Shown: positions 34,991 to 44,235, numbered from the stretch's first letter. The stretch is DNA of 64,000 nt from Pumilibacter intestinalis (GCF_943193005.1 NZ_CALPCH010000001.1:124001-188000), one strand, 5' to 3'. Notes: a model not told the origin generated them from the sequence alone. Numbers and translations are program-made.

Positions 34991-35788
34991 ATGGTGCTTG
35001 GGCAGAACTTCAGATGCGGGTTCTATGAAGTATCCGCAAACGAACGGTTGAAACAAATTAAGCGTGCCGGTTTCGACGCCGTTATGTTTTGGTGGGGCGA
35101 CGAATTCGAAGCTACCGACGGCAACCGTTACGATTTGATAAACTCCGCTTTCAAAGAGGGGCTTAGCGTAAACACGTTGCATTTCCCTTCTTTGCACGCC
35201 GATTATTTGTGGCGCGAAGAAACTACGAAAGCGTACGCCGAGCAACTCGTTGCGGCAATACAAGACTGCGCGAAATACAGGGTTGAAAATCTTGTGGTGC
35301 ATACTACTCGCTATCTCATTACTCCGCCTTACAATCAAACGGGACTCGATACCATGGGCAGAGCGGTGCAAGTCGCCGAGCGCGAGGGCGTGAATATCGC
35401 GCTCGAAAACACGCGTTTTCCCGATTACAACAAATTCATTTATTCCAATATAGAGTCGCCTCGGCTCAAACTTTGCTACGACACGGGGCACGAACACTGC
35501 TACACGCCGAAGCGCGATATACTCGGAGAATTCGGCGACAAACTCGTTACCACGCACATACACGACAATTGCGGCAAAGAGGACGACCACCACGTGATGG
35601 GAGAGGGTAACATAAATTTCGCGCCTATTTTCAAACGCTTGCGCGAGTTAAACCTAAAGTATTATAACACCGAGTGCTATTGCAACGAAACGAGCAGATA
35701 CTACGGCAAAATAAGTTTGGAGCAATTTCTCAAAATATCGTACGATACGTTGAGAAACGCTGTAGAGAATTCAAGTTGCGGCGGGTAA
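34991..35788 (+). CDS. Sugar phosphate isomerase/epimerase (xylose isomerase-like TIM barrel)
   Basis: A 265-residue AP_endonuc_2-type barrel with metal ligands in ALENTRF (Glu), CYDTGHE (Asp, His), THIHDNCG and a C-terminal NTECYC. Such enzymes epimerise or isomerise sugars or inositols. First gene of an operon with a complete ABC importer, so it probably acts on the imported solute. Confidence 0.82.
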   Translation: MVLGQNFRCGFYEVSANERLKQIKRAGFDAVMFWWGDEFEATDGNRYDLINSAFKEGLSVNTLHFPSLHADYLWREETTKAYAEQLVAAIQDCAKYRVENLVVHTTRYLITPPYNQTGLDTMGRAVQVAEREGVNIALENTRFPDYNKFIYSNIESPRLKLCYDTGHEHCYTPKRDILGEFGDKLVTTHIHDNCGKEDDHHVMGEGNINFAPIFKRLRELNLKYYNTECYCNETSRYYGKISLEQFLKISYDTLRNAVENSSCGG

Positions 35789-35833
35789 TTCCTTCGCGTT
35801 TGGATAAAAAAATTTACTATAAGGAGAAGGAAA

Positions 35834-37309
35834 ATGAAAAAAGTGTTAACCTACCTACTTGCAGTCGTGCTCGGAGTAGCATGCTGCTTCACGTTTATCG
35901 GCTGCGGCAAAGACGAAGACCGAGATATCACTCCTCAAATTAACGAAGGTCAGAACATGACCGCAACCGAACTGTTGGAAAAAGCAAAGACCGAAAGCGG
36001 CAATTTCGTGGCTTACGGCAACACCTCTCGTATCACAACGGCAATGTCTAATTTCATTGCTTCCGATTACGGCAAAGCTCTCGGGCTTACGAGTTCCAAC
36101 GCTATGGCGCAAAAGCAGAACGACTCCGCCATATACAAATTGCTCGAAAACGAAAAGAGCACGCCGGGCGGCAGCGATAACGCGTCTATGGTGCTCATTC
36201 AAGACAGTGCGTCGCTCATGCTGTACCGCAACAGCACGAACTTGCTCGCCAACTACGTTCCCAAAGATATGAAAGACAAAGTTGACGAAAACAATCAGCT
36301 TCCGCTCGCTCATCAGTTCATAAACAAACTGTTTATGTACAACGTGAAAGACGCGAACAACACTCTTAAGTTCACCAACGTGTGGGAACTGACGGATACA
36401 AAGTATAAGAACAACATATATTTCAAAAATCCCAACAACGAGCAAGTAAACAAAAACTTCCTCATAATGCTTACCAAAGAGGATTGGTCGGCTAAACTCG
36501 AGGCGGCTTATAAAAAATTGCACAATAACGCCGCCGCCGAAGACGTAGGTTCGGCAAAAGCCTATAAGAATTACGGCTACAAGTGGGTTGCCGAATTCCT
36601 CAAAAATTGCAATTTCTCCATAAACAGCGACACCACCATTGCGCAAGACCTTTCCAAAGATACCAACGCGGGAAAAATGGGATTGTTCGTTTTGAGCAAA
36701 CTGCGCGACGCGTCGGTTAAAGGCGAGAACTTGCAGGTTTCCGCTTGGGATAAGAAAGCGGGAAGCGACACCGAATTCGAAACCATAGAGCCGTTTGCCG
36801 GATTTATGTATTCCATTTACGCGCAACTTTGCACCTACGGACCTCGCCCGTACACCGCAATGCTTTTCGTTAATTACCTTATGACCGAAGAAGGTTTCAA
36901 ACCTTGGAAATCGCTCGGCGGATACTCTTCCAACAAAGACGTGCCCGTATACGAAGGTTCTATAACCACTCCCGTGTATTTCAAAGACACCGGCAAGCAG
37001 ATATTCACCGACAACAACAAAAAACAGTTGGTTGAAACGGGCAAAAACGGCGATAAGAAAGTTTACACATATATAGAGAACGGCGAACTTACCGACAAAA
37101 CCGTTACCGAAGGCGATAAAATAACCGTAGGCGACAAACAGGAAACTCTCAGTCTTAAGGGCGTTACCGAAGAGGTAACCACAGTGAAAGACTCTCCGCT
37201 CAGCTTCTGGAATCAAACCCTCGTGGTAGAGGACGGCAACTATATAAACACCGCAATAGCCGACCACGTAGACGATTGGATTAACCAACAAATATCCCAA
37301 AAATCCTAA
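35834..37309 (+). CDS. ABC transporter substrate-binding lipoprotein
   Basis: A 491-residue secreted binding protein with signal peptide and lipobox FIGC (Cys near residue 24). The start of the mature protein (VAYGNTSRITTAMSNF) resembles the iron/phosphonate/spermidine class of binding proteins. About residues 395-445 form a Lys/Asp/Thr-rich beta insertion (ENGELTDKTVTEGDK) not usual in the fold. AAGGAG precedes the ATG. Ligand unknown. Confidence 0.85.
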   Translation: MKKVLTYLLAVVLGVACCFTFIGCGKDEDRDITPQINEGQNMTATELLEKAKTESGNFVAYGNTSRITTAMSNFIASDYGKALGLTSSNAMAQKQNDSAIYKLLENEKSTPGGSDNASMVLIQDSASLMLYRNSTNLLANYVPKDMKDKVDENNQLPLAHQFINKLFMYNVKDANNTLKFTNVWELTDTKYKNNIYFKNPNNEQVNKNFLIMLTKEDWSAKLEAAYKKLHNNAAAEDVGSAKAYKNYGYKWVAEFLKNCNFSINSDTTIAQDLSKDTNAGKMGLFVLSKLRDASVKGENLQVSAWDKKAGSDTEFETIEPFAGFMYSIYAQLCTYGPRPYTAMLFVNYLMTEEGFKPWKSLGGYSSNKDVPVYEGSITTPVYFKDTGKQIFTDNNKKQLVETGKNGDKKVYTYIENGELTDKTVTEGDKITVGDKQETLSLKGVTEEVTTVKDSPLSFWNQTLVVEDGNYINTAIADHVDDWINQQISQKS

Positions 37310-37329
37310 TTGAATTAAACCCGAATGAG

Positions 37330-37361
37330 AGGGGAGCGTTTCTCCGCTCCCCTTGATTTTA
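37330..37361 (+). terminator. Intra-operon hairpin after the binding protein gene
   Basis: AGGGGAGCG/CGCTCCCCT stem followed by TTGATTTT. Probably a partial terminator or mRNA stabiliser that keeps binding-protein levels above permease levels. Confidence 0.6.
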
Positions 37362-37384
37362 CAACTTTGAAAAGGAGAAAATCG

Positions 37385-39208
37385 ATGAATGACGATAACA
37401 ATGTCGAAATCGAACGGGAAGAAAGCGTAAAAGCGGGCAAATGGCTTAAATTTCGCTTTTGGCTTAAACGCTTTTTTACAAATCCCGCAAACATAATACT
37501 TGTAGTATTTTTCGTATTTTTGGCATTCTTTATTTTTTACCCGCTCATTACGCTCGTTTACGACACCTTTGCCGTAAGTTCGGTTACCGAAACGCGGTAC
37601 GGCGTGAAGATGGGCGAACTGACGGGCTTGTGGTGGTACAGAATGATAGCTTCCGAGTACAACACCATGTACTTTTGGAAGCCGCTCGGCAACTCTATGC
37701 TTATGTCGTTTTTGGCGAGTATAATAGCCATACTGTACGGCGGCATAGTGGCGTTTTTCATAACGCGCACAAACATGAAAGGCAAGAGCATAATATCCAT
37801 GATATTCGTATTTCCGTATATCATGCCGAGCTGGACTCTCGCCACGTTTTGGAAAAACTTTTGGCAAAACCCCGATATAGGCTCGGGCACGGGCGGAATG
37901 GTTTATAACCTTACCGGATTGAAAGTGCCCGAAGGCATGGTTTACGGACTTGTGCCGTGCGCAATCGTGCTGGGGCTTCACTACGCGCCGTTTGCCTATA
38001 TTTTGATAGGCGGCATACTGCGCAACATGGACGCCAACCTCGAAGAAGCGGCAACCATACTGCACGCTTCGAGATTTAAGATAGTGCGGCGCATAACTCT
38101 TCCCATAGTGTTGCCCGCTCTAATGTCTACGTTTTTGTTGGTGTTCTCAAGTTCTATGAGTGCGTACGCCGTTCCGCAGTATTTGGGAAGCGGCAGGTTT
38201 TACGTGCTCACAACCTACATGAAGAGCTTTCTCAATCAAGGCTATTACGGGCAAGGTTACATCATGGGTCTTGTGATGATACTGTTCGGCGTGGCTATTT
38301 TGGTTGCCAATCAGTACGTAACGGGCAAGCGTAAATCGTTCACCACCGTTTCGGGCAAGTCGGGTCAGGTTTCTTATATAAACCTCGGCAAAGCCAAATG
38401 GGTGGTTTCGGTTATACTCATTGTGCTCAGTATTTTCTTTGCGGTTATGCCGCTTATAACTTTTGCTCTCGAGTCTTGTTGCGTGGTTGCGGGCGACTAC
38501 AGCACGCTCACGCTTCAGTATTGGATTTCCAAAACTCCCACCGACGCGCAAAACGGTTTGGTAGGACTGTTCTTCGAAAAGCAGGTGTGGCGCGCGTTCG
38601 GAAACAGCCTGTTGCTATCCTTCCTGTGCGCTATTATCGCAGGTTCGAGCGGCGTTCTCATCGGCTACGCGGTGTCGCGCAGGCGCGGCACTAAACTTGC
38701 CAAGGGAGTAGACAGTTTGGCATTCTTGCCTTATCTGTTGCCTTCTATGGCTTTAGGCGGCGCGTTCCTCACAATGACCACGATATTCGGCATAGGAAAG
38801 TCGTTCTTTATACTCGTTTTGGTGGGCGCGATAAAGTACCTGCCCATGGCGAGCCGAAGCGGCATAAACGCAATGCTTCAGCTCTCGGGCGAGATAGAGG
38901 AAGCGGCGGTTATAGTGGGCGTTCCGTGGTGGAAGCGCATGGTGCGCATAATTTTCCCCATACAAAAATCCACGTTTATATCGGGCTACCTGTTGCCGTT
39001 TACATCGTGCATGCGCGAGCTTTCGCTGTTCGTGTTGCTCGTAGCTCCCTCCACAACGCTTATGGCAACTTTGCTTGACGAATGGATGCTGTGGTGGCCG
39101 CAGTCGGCTAACGCGCTCAATCTGCTTATAATAGTTACCGTGCTCGTGATAAACTTTGCCGTAAACAAACTTACGGGCGCGTCTATAGACAAAGGCGTAG
39201 GAGGTTAA
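37385..39208 (+). CDS. ABC transporter permease, two fused permease halves
   Basis: A 607-residue inner-membrane protein with about twelve helices. Each half carries an EAA-like loop that contacts the ATPase (EEAATILHASRFKIVRRI in the first half; EEAAVIVGVPWWKRMVRI in the second), as in FbpB/PhnU-like fused permeases. I use ATG 37385 with AAAAGGAG in front; the frame from 37325 runs over the hairpin. Confidence 0.9.
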   Translation: MNDDNNVEIEREESVKAGKWLKFRFWLKRFFTNPANIILVVFFVFLAFFIFYPLITLVYDTFAVSSVTETRYGVKMGELTGLWWYRMIASEYNTMYFWKPLGNSMLMSFLASIIAILYGGIVAFFITRTNMKGKSIISMIFVFPYIMPSWTLATFWKNFWQNPDIGSGTGGMVYNLTGLKVPEGMVYGLVPCAIVLGLHYAPFAYILIGGILRNMDANLEEAATILHASRFKIVRRITLPIVLPALMSTFLLVFSSSMSAYAVPQYLGSGRFYVLTTYMKSFLNQGYYGQGYIMGLVMILFGVAILVANQYVTGKRKSFTTVSGKSGQVSYINLGKAKWVVSVILIVLSIFFAVMPLITFALESCCVVAGDYSTLTLQYWISKTPTDAQNGLVGLFFEKQVWRAFGNSLLLSFLCAIIAGSSGVLIGYAVSRRRGTKLAKGVDSLAFLPYLLPSMALGGAFLTMTTIFGIGKSFFILVLVGAIKYLPMASRSGINAMLQLSGEIEEAAVIVGVPWWKRMVRIIFPIQKSTFISGYLLPFTSCMRELSLFVLLVAPSTTLMATLLDEWMLWWPQSANALNLLIIVTVLVINFAVNKLTGASIDKGVGG

Positions 39209-39212
39209 TAAC

Positions 39213-40358
39213 ATGCCTGAGATAGTATTGAAAAACATTACCAAGCGTTGGGGCAATTTCGTGGGCGTGGATAATCTTTCCATGACAATCGAGGACCGCG
39301 CGTTTATAACTTTGCTCGGTCCGAGCGGTTGCGGCAAGACTACCACTCTTCGCATGATAGCGGGTTTGGAAACTCCCACCGAAGGGCTCATCACCATAGA
39401 CGGAGTGACCGTTTTCGATTCCGACAAGGGAATAAACCTGCCGCCGCAAAAGCGCGACGTGGGATTTTTGTTCCAAAATTACGCGCTGTGGCCGCACATG
39501 ACGGTGTATAAAAACATAGCGTTCGGACTGGAAAACCTCAAGTGGAAAAAGCCGGAGATAGAGGAGAGGGTGGACGAACTTTGCAAAATGCTCAAGATAG
39601 AGCAGTTCAAACAGCGTTATCCGTCGGAGCTCTCGGGCGGTCAGCAGCAGCGCGTGGCTATAGCCCGCACGCTTGCGCCGCGCCCCAAAGTTCTCTTTAT
39701 GGATGAGCCGCTTTCTAACCTCGACGCCAAACTGCGCCTCGAGATGCGCACCGAGTTGAAGCGTTTGCACGTAGACACCGACTCCACGTTTGTATACGTA
39801 ACTCACGACCAGCTCGAAGCCATGACTCTCGCAACCAAAGTGTGCCTTATGGAAACGGGCGTTATGCAGCAGTACGACCCGCCGCTAGTAACGTACAGTT
39901 TGCCCAACAACCTGTTTGTTGCCGATTTTGTGGGCAACCCCACAATGAACTTTTTGGATGCGAAAGCCGAAAGGGACAAAAACGGCAAGTTGCGCATAAA
40001 TATGTACGGTATAGAGGCGGAAATGCAAACCGAGGACGTATTCGAAATGCCCGTTAAACCCGAGGGCGAGGAAAACGCGCAGTCCGACGTGAACGTAGTG
40101 GTGGGCGTGCGCCCCGAATTTTTGGAGATAGGCTCGAGCGGCATACAAGCCAAAGTTCATGCAACTCTGCCGTCGGGCATGGAAACAACGGTTAAGATTG
40201 CTTACGGCGAACAAATATTCACGTCGGTTGTGTTCGGCGGCGTGGACTACGCAGTAGACGAGCAAATCAAAGTTTCTTTCCGCGGCAACGGCATTTTGCT
40301 GTTCGATAAATTTACGGGCAAGCGGCTTTGCTCTGGCGCGCTTAAGCTCGCAAAATAG
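39213..40358 (+). CDS. ABC transporter ATP-binding protein
   Basis: A 381-residue importer ATPase of the PotA/FbpC/MalK type. Walker A GPSGCGKTT, signature LSGGQQQRVAIAR, Walker B VLFMDEPLSNLDA, and a C-terminal TOBE-like domain. Starts 4 nt after the permease gene. Forms the energising subunit of the importer. Confidence 0.93.
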   Translation: MPEIVLKNITKRWGNFVGVDNLSMTIEDRAFITLLGPSGCGKTTTLRMIAGLETPTEGLITIDGVTVFDSDKGINLPPQKRDVGFLFQNYALWPHMTVYKNIAFGLENLKWKKPEIEERVDELCKMLKIEQFKQRYPSELSGGQQQRVAIARTLAPRPKVLFMDEPLSNLDAKLRLEMRTELKRLHVDTDSTFVYVTHDQLEAMTLATKVCLMETGVMQQYDPPLVTYSLPNNLFVADFVGNPTMNFLDAKAERDKNGKLRINMYGIEAEMQTEDVFEMPVKPEGEENAQSDVNVVVGVRPEFLEIGSSGIQAKVHATLPSGMETTVKIAYGEQIFTSVVFGGVDYAVDEQIKVSFRGNGILLFDKFTGKRLCSGALKLAK

Positions 40359-40418
40359 CAAGTATTATTCGCAAATAGGATATAATAATAAAAAAAGCCG
40401 ATTTGCACGTCAAATCGC

Positions 40419-40446
40419 TTGACTGTTTTTGAAATCGGCGTATAAT
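40419..40446 (+). promoter_or_regulatory. Promoter of the mgtC-like gene
   Basis: TTGACT, 16-bp spacer, TATAAT. A GATTTG/CAAATC hairpin at 40400 precedes it. Confidence 0.75.
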
Positions 40447-40481
40447 AGTGCAATATCGTTTCTTTTCGGAGGTGGACTTTT

Positions 40482-41141
40482 ATGCCCGATTGGGGTGTTT
40501 ATTTGCTTAGAATGTTGCTCGCTTTGGGGTTGGGGTTCGCCATGGGCGTGGAGCGCAAAATTCGCTTTAAGGAAGCGGGAATGAGAACCCATTCCATTGT
40601 GGCTGGCGGAGCGGCTCTCTTTATGCTCGTTTCCAAATACGGTTTTGCCGATATTCCCAATTACGACGCCGCTCGCGTTGCCGCGCAGGTCGTTTCGGGC
40701 ATAGGCTTTTTGGGCGCGGGCATGATATTGCACCGCAAACAAGCCGTGCACGGACTCACTACAGCCGCGGGCGTGTGGTTCACCGCCGCCATAGGCATGG
40801 CGTGCGGCGCGGGCATGTATTGGGTTGCCGCGGGAGCTACCGTTATAATAATACTCGTGCAGTGTTTACTGCATATAAATTGCGGTTTTTTGCGCGGCAG
40901 GCGTTATATACAGTTCAAAGTTGTGTATGAAGAGCGCGGCGACGCAAGCGAACAAATACGCGAACTTTTCGGCGTGAAGAGCTTTATAGAGGTTAACGCC
41001 CGCAGGAGCGAAACCACCGACTGCCTTGTGTTTAGCGTGGTGCTTCGCACCGAAAAAAATCCCGACGCTTCGTTTATTGCCGGGATATTGCGGGATTATG
41101 CTTTTGTGCGTTCGGTAACGAGAATAAACGATGAAGAATGA
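40482..41141 (+). CDS. MgtC/SapB family membrane protein
   Basis: A 219-residue protein with about four to five N-terminal helices carrying the family signature GVERKIRFKEAGMRTHSIV and GIGFLGAGMI, then a cytoplasmic ACT-like domain. MgtC proteins help growth at low Mg2+ and inhibit ATP synthase in some bacteria. CGGAGGTGG precedes the ATG. Confidence 0.88.
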   Translation: MPDWGVYLLRMLLALGLGFAMGVERKIRFKEAGMRTHSIVAGGAALFMLVSKYGFADIPNYDAARVAAQVVSGIGFLGAGMILHRKQAVHGLTTAAGVWFTAAIGMACGAGMYWVAAGATVIIILVQCLLHINCGFLRGRRYIQFKVVYEERGDASEQIRELFGVKSFIEVNARRSETTDCLVFSVVLRTEKNPDASFIAGILRDYAFVRSVTRINDEE

Positions 41142-41147
41142 TTAAAT

Positions 41148-41194
41148 GTCATTGCGAGGGCGCTTGCGCCCGCGGCAATCTCTGACGAGAGAAC
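41148..41194 (+). repeat. Foldback repeat between mgtC and ppa
   Basis: A single left arm, GTCATTGCGAGGGCGC...GCGGCAATCTC, ending GACGAGAGAAC. It lies between two convergent genes. Confidence 0.9.
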
Positions 41195-41200
41195 TTTTCG

Positions 41201-41746
41201 TCACGGTTGCGGCGCACGGTCTTTGTATTTTAATTCGTAATTGCGTATGCACGTTTCGATTATTTTTATCGCGGCGCGGCGGTCGGCGACTTCGTCTACC
41301 GCCGTTTGCTTGTTTTCGAGTTGTTTGTACACCGAAAAGAAATGCCGCATTTCGTCGAATATGTGCTTGGGCAGTTCGGATATATCTTTGTATTCGTTAT
41401 ACGTGGGGTCGGAAAAGGGGATGGCTATTATCTTTTCGTCGCTCGAGCCGTTGTCGAGCATGGTTATAACGCCTATGGGATAGCACCGCACCATGCTTAG
41501 CGGCTCGAGGCTTTCGCTGCAAAGCACGAGCACGTCGAGCGGGTCGCCGTCGTCGGAGAGCGTGCGGGGAATAAGCCCGTAGTTTGCGGGATAGTGCGTG
41601 GACGTGTAGAGTATGCGGTCGAGAATGAGCAGACCCGTTTCTTTGTCAAGCTCGTATTTTTGCTTGTAGCCCTTGGGTATTTCTATTACGCCCACAAAGT
41701 CTTCGGGCGAAATGCGCGACGGGTTGATATCGTGCCAAATGTTCAT
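41201..41746 (-). CDS. ppa: Inorganic pyrophosphatase (family I)
   Basis: Hydrolyses PPi to two phosphates. A 181-residue family I enzyme with KYELDK, the THYPANYG strand and the metal-binding DDGDPLDVLV; a later Asp is in PFSDPTYNEY. GGAG precedes the ATG by about 10 nt. Divergent from a 42-codon gene. Confidence 0.94.
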   Translation of the reverse strand: MNIWHDINPSRISPEDFVGVIEIPKGYKQKYELDKETGLLILDRILYTSTHYPANYGLIPRTLSDDGDPLDVLVLCSESLEPLSMVRCYPIGVITMLDNGSSDEKIIAIPFSDPTYNEYKDISELPKHIFDEMRHFFSVYKQLENKQTAVDEVADRRAAIKIIETCIRNYELKYKDRAPQP

Positions 41747-41821
41747 TATATGTATGCTCCTTTACGTTTTTACGTGTTTTTTCGCGTTTGTATCCGCATA
41801 CTATTTGCGGAGGAATTTGTT

Positions 41822-41950
41822 ATGCGCAAAATCGAAGATATTCTCAAAGACGAAGACGCCGACCCTATGGGCAGTTATACGGGAGTGGTGACCGACGAGT
41901 TCGGTAACCCGCTTTACGAAGAACCCGTTCAAGACGCCGACGATTTGTAG
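41822..41950 (+). CDS. 42-residue acidic protein, unknown
   Basis: A short gene with a good start signal (GCGGAGGAA before ATG 41822). The product, MRKIEDILKDEDADPMG and then YTGVVTDEFGNPLY, is acidic, with no membrane segment. No family recognised. The longer frame from 41594 is antisense to ppa and rejected. Directly followed by the repeat cluster. Confidence 0.55.
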   Translation: MRKIEDILKDEDADPMGSYTGVVTDEFGNPLYEEPVQDADDL

Positions 41951-41961
41951 CCGCAAACCAT

Positions 41962-42352
41962 GTCATTGCGAGGGCGCTTGCGCCCGCGGCAATCTCAGCC
42001 GAGAGAACGGTGCAGTGACTGTACATGTTCCATGCAGGGGATTGCCGCGCTCACTGCGTTCGATACTCGCTACGCTCGTGGCGTTCGCGCTACGCGCTCG
42101 GCTGAGCGCAATGACACGGGTATAAATGTCATTGCGAGGGCGCGGGGCTATAATGTCATTGCGAGGGCGCTTGCGCCCGCGGCAATCTCAGCCGAGAGAA
42201 ATGTGCAGTGACTGTACATGTTCCATGCAGGGGATTGCCACGCTCACTGCGTTCGCTCGCAATGACACGGGTATAAATGTCATTGCGAGGGCATTTGGGG
42301 TGCATTGTCATTGCGAGGGCATTTATGCCCGCGGCAATCTCAGCCGAGAGAA
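41962..42352. repeat. Largest foldback repeat cluster
   Basis: Composite units at 41962-42115 and 42154-42264 each consist of a left arm, AGCCGAGAGAA, a middle with GCAGTGACTGTACATGTTCCATGCAGG, and an inverted right arm. Single left arms or fragments lie at 42128, 42278 and 42307-42352. The cluster ends next to the cls stop codon. Confidence 0.93.
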
Positions 42353-42354
42353 CA

Positions 42355-43887
42355 TTACATCAACGGTGCGAACAGGCGCAAAAGCGAGCGGGCGAGCTTG
42401 GTAAACGCGGTAACGTCCGTTGCGTCTTCGTAGGTAATTTGTTTGCACCTCTCAAGCGTGGCGAGGTAGTCGGCTTTCATGTCGGCTATTTCGGGCACGT
42501 CGTACATAAACGCGCCGCACTCGTAGTGCAGGTAAAACGAACGGTAATCGAGGTTGCAAGTGCCTATATATGCTATAGAGTCGTCGCACACCGCGCTTTT
42601 CGCGTGCACGAAACCGGGGAGATATTCGTATATTTTTACGCCCGATTTGAGAAGAACGGGATAGAACGAGCGCGACATAACGAATATCAGTTTTTTGTCG
42701 GGCACGTGCGGCATGGTTATGCGCACGTCAACTCCGCTCTCCGCGGCAAGGCACAGCGCGGTAACAAATTCGTTGTCGGGTATTAAATAGGGCGTGTTAA
42801 TATACACGTAGCGGTCGGCGTTGTGTATCATGGTCATTAGCCCTTTTTCTATCAATTGAAAATTTTTGCCGGGGTCGGAGGATATGGGCTGAACGAGTCC
42901 GCGCGTGTTTTGCTCTTTGGGCGCGGGCAGGTATTCGCCTATGGGTGCGCTTTCGTTGCCTATCATAAGCCAAAACTGCAAAAACATTATGGAAAACGAA
43001 TGCGCCGCTTCGCCCTCTATGCGTATCGCCGTGTCTTTCCAGTGCCCGAAACGGTCGATTTCGTTTATATATTCGTCCGCAAGATTAACGCCGCCCGTGA
43101 ACGCCGTTTTGCCGTCTATAACGGTGATTTTGCGGTGGGTGCGGTTGTTCATGCGTATGTTGAACGTGGGCTTGAGCTTGTTGAATATTCGCGTTTTTAT
43201 GCCCGCGTCGGTCAGCTTTTTGTGATAGTGCCACGGCAGAGTGAACAGACACCCTATATCGTCGTATATAACGCGAACGTCAACGCCCGCCGCGGCTTTG
43301 CGGGTGAGAACGTCGAGAACCGCGTTCCAGCACTTGCCGCGCTCTATTATGAAATACTCCATGAATATATAGTTCTCGGCTTTTTCGAGGTCTTCGATTA
43401 GCGCGTGCCAAAAGTCTTCGCCGAGCGGATAGTATTTAACCGTGCAGTCGGCGTAGGCGGGATAGCCGCCCTGCGAGAGCATGAGCTCGCTCAGCTTTCG
43501 CGCGTCGTCGCGCAAGTTTTGCGAGAGTTCCTGCGAGCGCGTTCTTGCGGTGTTGTAGTAGTGGTTTGTGTCGCGCTCCACCCGTTTTAAGCGTTTGCGG
43601 GCTTTGCGCCTCAGTCGCGCCGTTCGACCGAACGAAATATACAGCATTCCGCCGAACAGCGGCATGAGCAAAATGGGCACTACCCAAGCGAGTTTGTAGC
43701 CGGGATTTGCGTTTTTGCCGAGTATGAACAGGCACACGAAAAGACTTAAAAGACTGAACCCGAAATACACCCACGCGGAAATTGCCGAAAGCAATATCAG
43801 CAAAGCCGCCGTAAACAGTATTTGCAGTAAAAAGAAGAACGCCGTTACGGCGATTTTATTGGTGAGTATCTTGAAAAGTTTTTTCAT
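42355..43887 (-). CDS. cls: Cardiolipin synthase (phospholipase D type)
   Basis: A 510-residue membrane enzyme joining two phosphatidylglycerols. Two N-terminal helices, then two HKD motifs (HRKITVIDG and HAKSAVCDD). Leaderless promoter: TATAAT ends 8 nt before the ATG and no Shine-Dalgarno is present. Divergent from a small membrane protein gene with the same type of promoter. Confidence 0.92.
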   Translation of the reverse strand: MKKLFKILTNKIAVTAFFFLLQILFTAALLILLSAISAWVYFGFSLLSLFVCLFILGKNANPGYKLAWVVPILLMPLFGGMLYISFGRTARLRRKARKRLKRVERDTNHYYNTARTRSQELSQNLRDDARKLSELMLSQGGYPAYADCTVKYYPLGEDFWHALIEDLEKAENYIFMEYFIIERGKCWNAVLDVLTRKAAAGVDVRVIYDDIGCLFTLPWHYHKKLTDAGIKTRIFNKLKPTFNIRMNNRTHRKITVIDGKTAFTGGVNLADEYINEIDRFGHWKDTAIRIEGEAAHSFSIMFLQFWLMIGNESAPIGEYLPAPKEQNTRGLVQPISSDPGKNFQLIEKGLMTMIHNADRYVYINTPYLIPDNEFVTALCLAAESGVDVRITMPHVPDKKLIFVMSRSFYPVLLKSGVKIYEYLPGFVHAKSAVCDDSIAYIGTCNLDYRSFYLHYECGAFMYDVPEIADMKADYLATLERCKQITYEDATDVTAFTKLARSLLRLFAPLM

Positions 43888-43895
43888 TAAACTAT

Positions 43896-43924
43896 ATTAT
43901 AACACCCGCTCGGTTAAATATCAA
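43896..43924 (-). promoter_or_regulatory. Leaderless promoter of cls
   Basis: Minus strand TTGATA, 17-bp spacer, TGT-TATAAT (extended -10). Predicted start 2 nt before the cls ATG. Confidence 0.75.
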
Positions 43925-43941
43925 ATCTTTTTTTCAAATTG

Positions 43942-43970
43942 TTGCATATTCGTTGTCGATTTGATATAAT
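43942..43970 (+). promoter_or_regulatory. Leaderless promoter of the 85-residue gene
   Basis: TTGCAT, 17-bp spacer, TGA-TATAAT (extended -10). The predicted start falls on the A of ATG 43977. Confidence 0.75.
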
Positions 43971-43976
43971 TGATTT

Positions 43977-44234
43977 ATGAACGGCAACAAGACAAGACGT
44001 ATTCTCGCGATTATCGCGCTGGTTTTCATGGCGATTTTTTCCGTAACCCTCGTGCTCACCTTTGTGTCGCCCGATATGTGGAACGGCGCGGTTGCATACG
44101 CGGCTCTCGTTTCGGGGCTTTTGGGAGCGGGGCTGTTTTTGGTTTTGCGCTTTTTGCTCAAACCCGAAGAGAGCAATCCCGACGGCGAACGGGAGGGCGA
44201 ACAAGAGAGCGAACCGGACGACGAACAAAAATAA
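43977..44234 (+). CDS. Small two-helix membrane protein, unknown
   Basis: An 85-residue protein with two hydrophobic helices (about 10-30 and 38-58) and a hydrophilic tail rich in Glu, Asp and Gln. No family recognised. Leaderless; divergent from cls and converging on another membrane protein gene only 1 nt away. Confidence 0.65.
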   Translation: MNGNKTRRILAIIALVFMAIFSVTLVLTFVSPDMWNGAVAYAALVSGLLGAGLFLVLRFLLKPEESNPDGEREGEQESEPDDEQK

Positions 44235-44235
44235 T

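Noticed and set aside
35855-38065. A 736-codon open frame on the minus strand opposite the ABC genes
   Set aside because: It is antisense to two clearly coding genes, has no start signal and an odd His/Tyr/Arg-rich composition that mirrors the sense codons.
40397-40439. GCCGATTT/AAATCGGC hairpin before mgtC as a riboswitch
   Set aside because: It overlaps the -35 box and spacer of the promoter, so it is not in the transcript; the inner stem at most terminates minus-strand transcripts.
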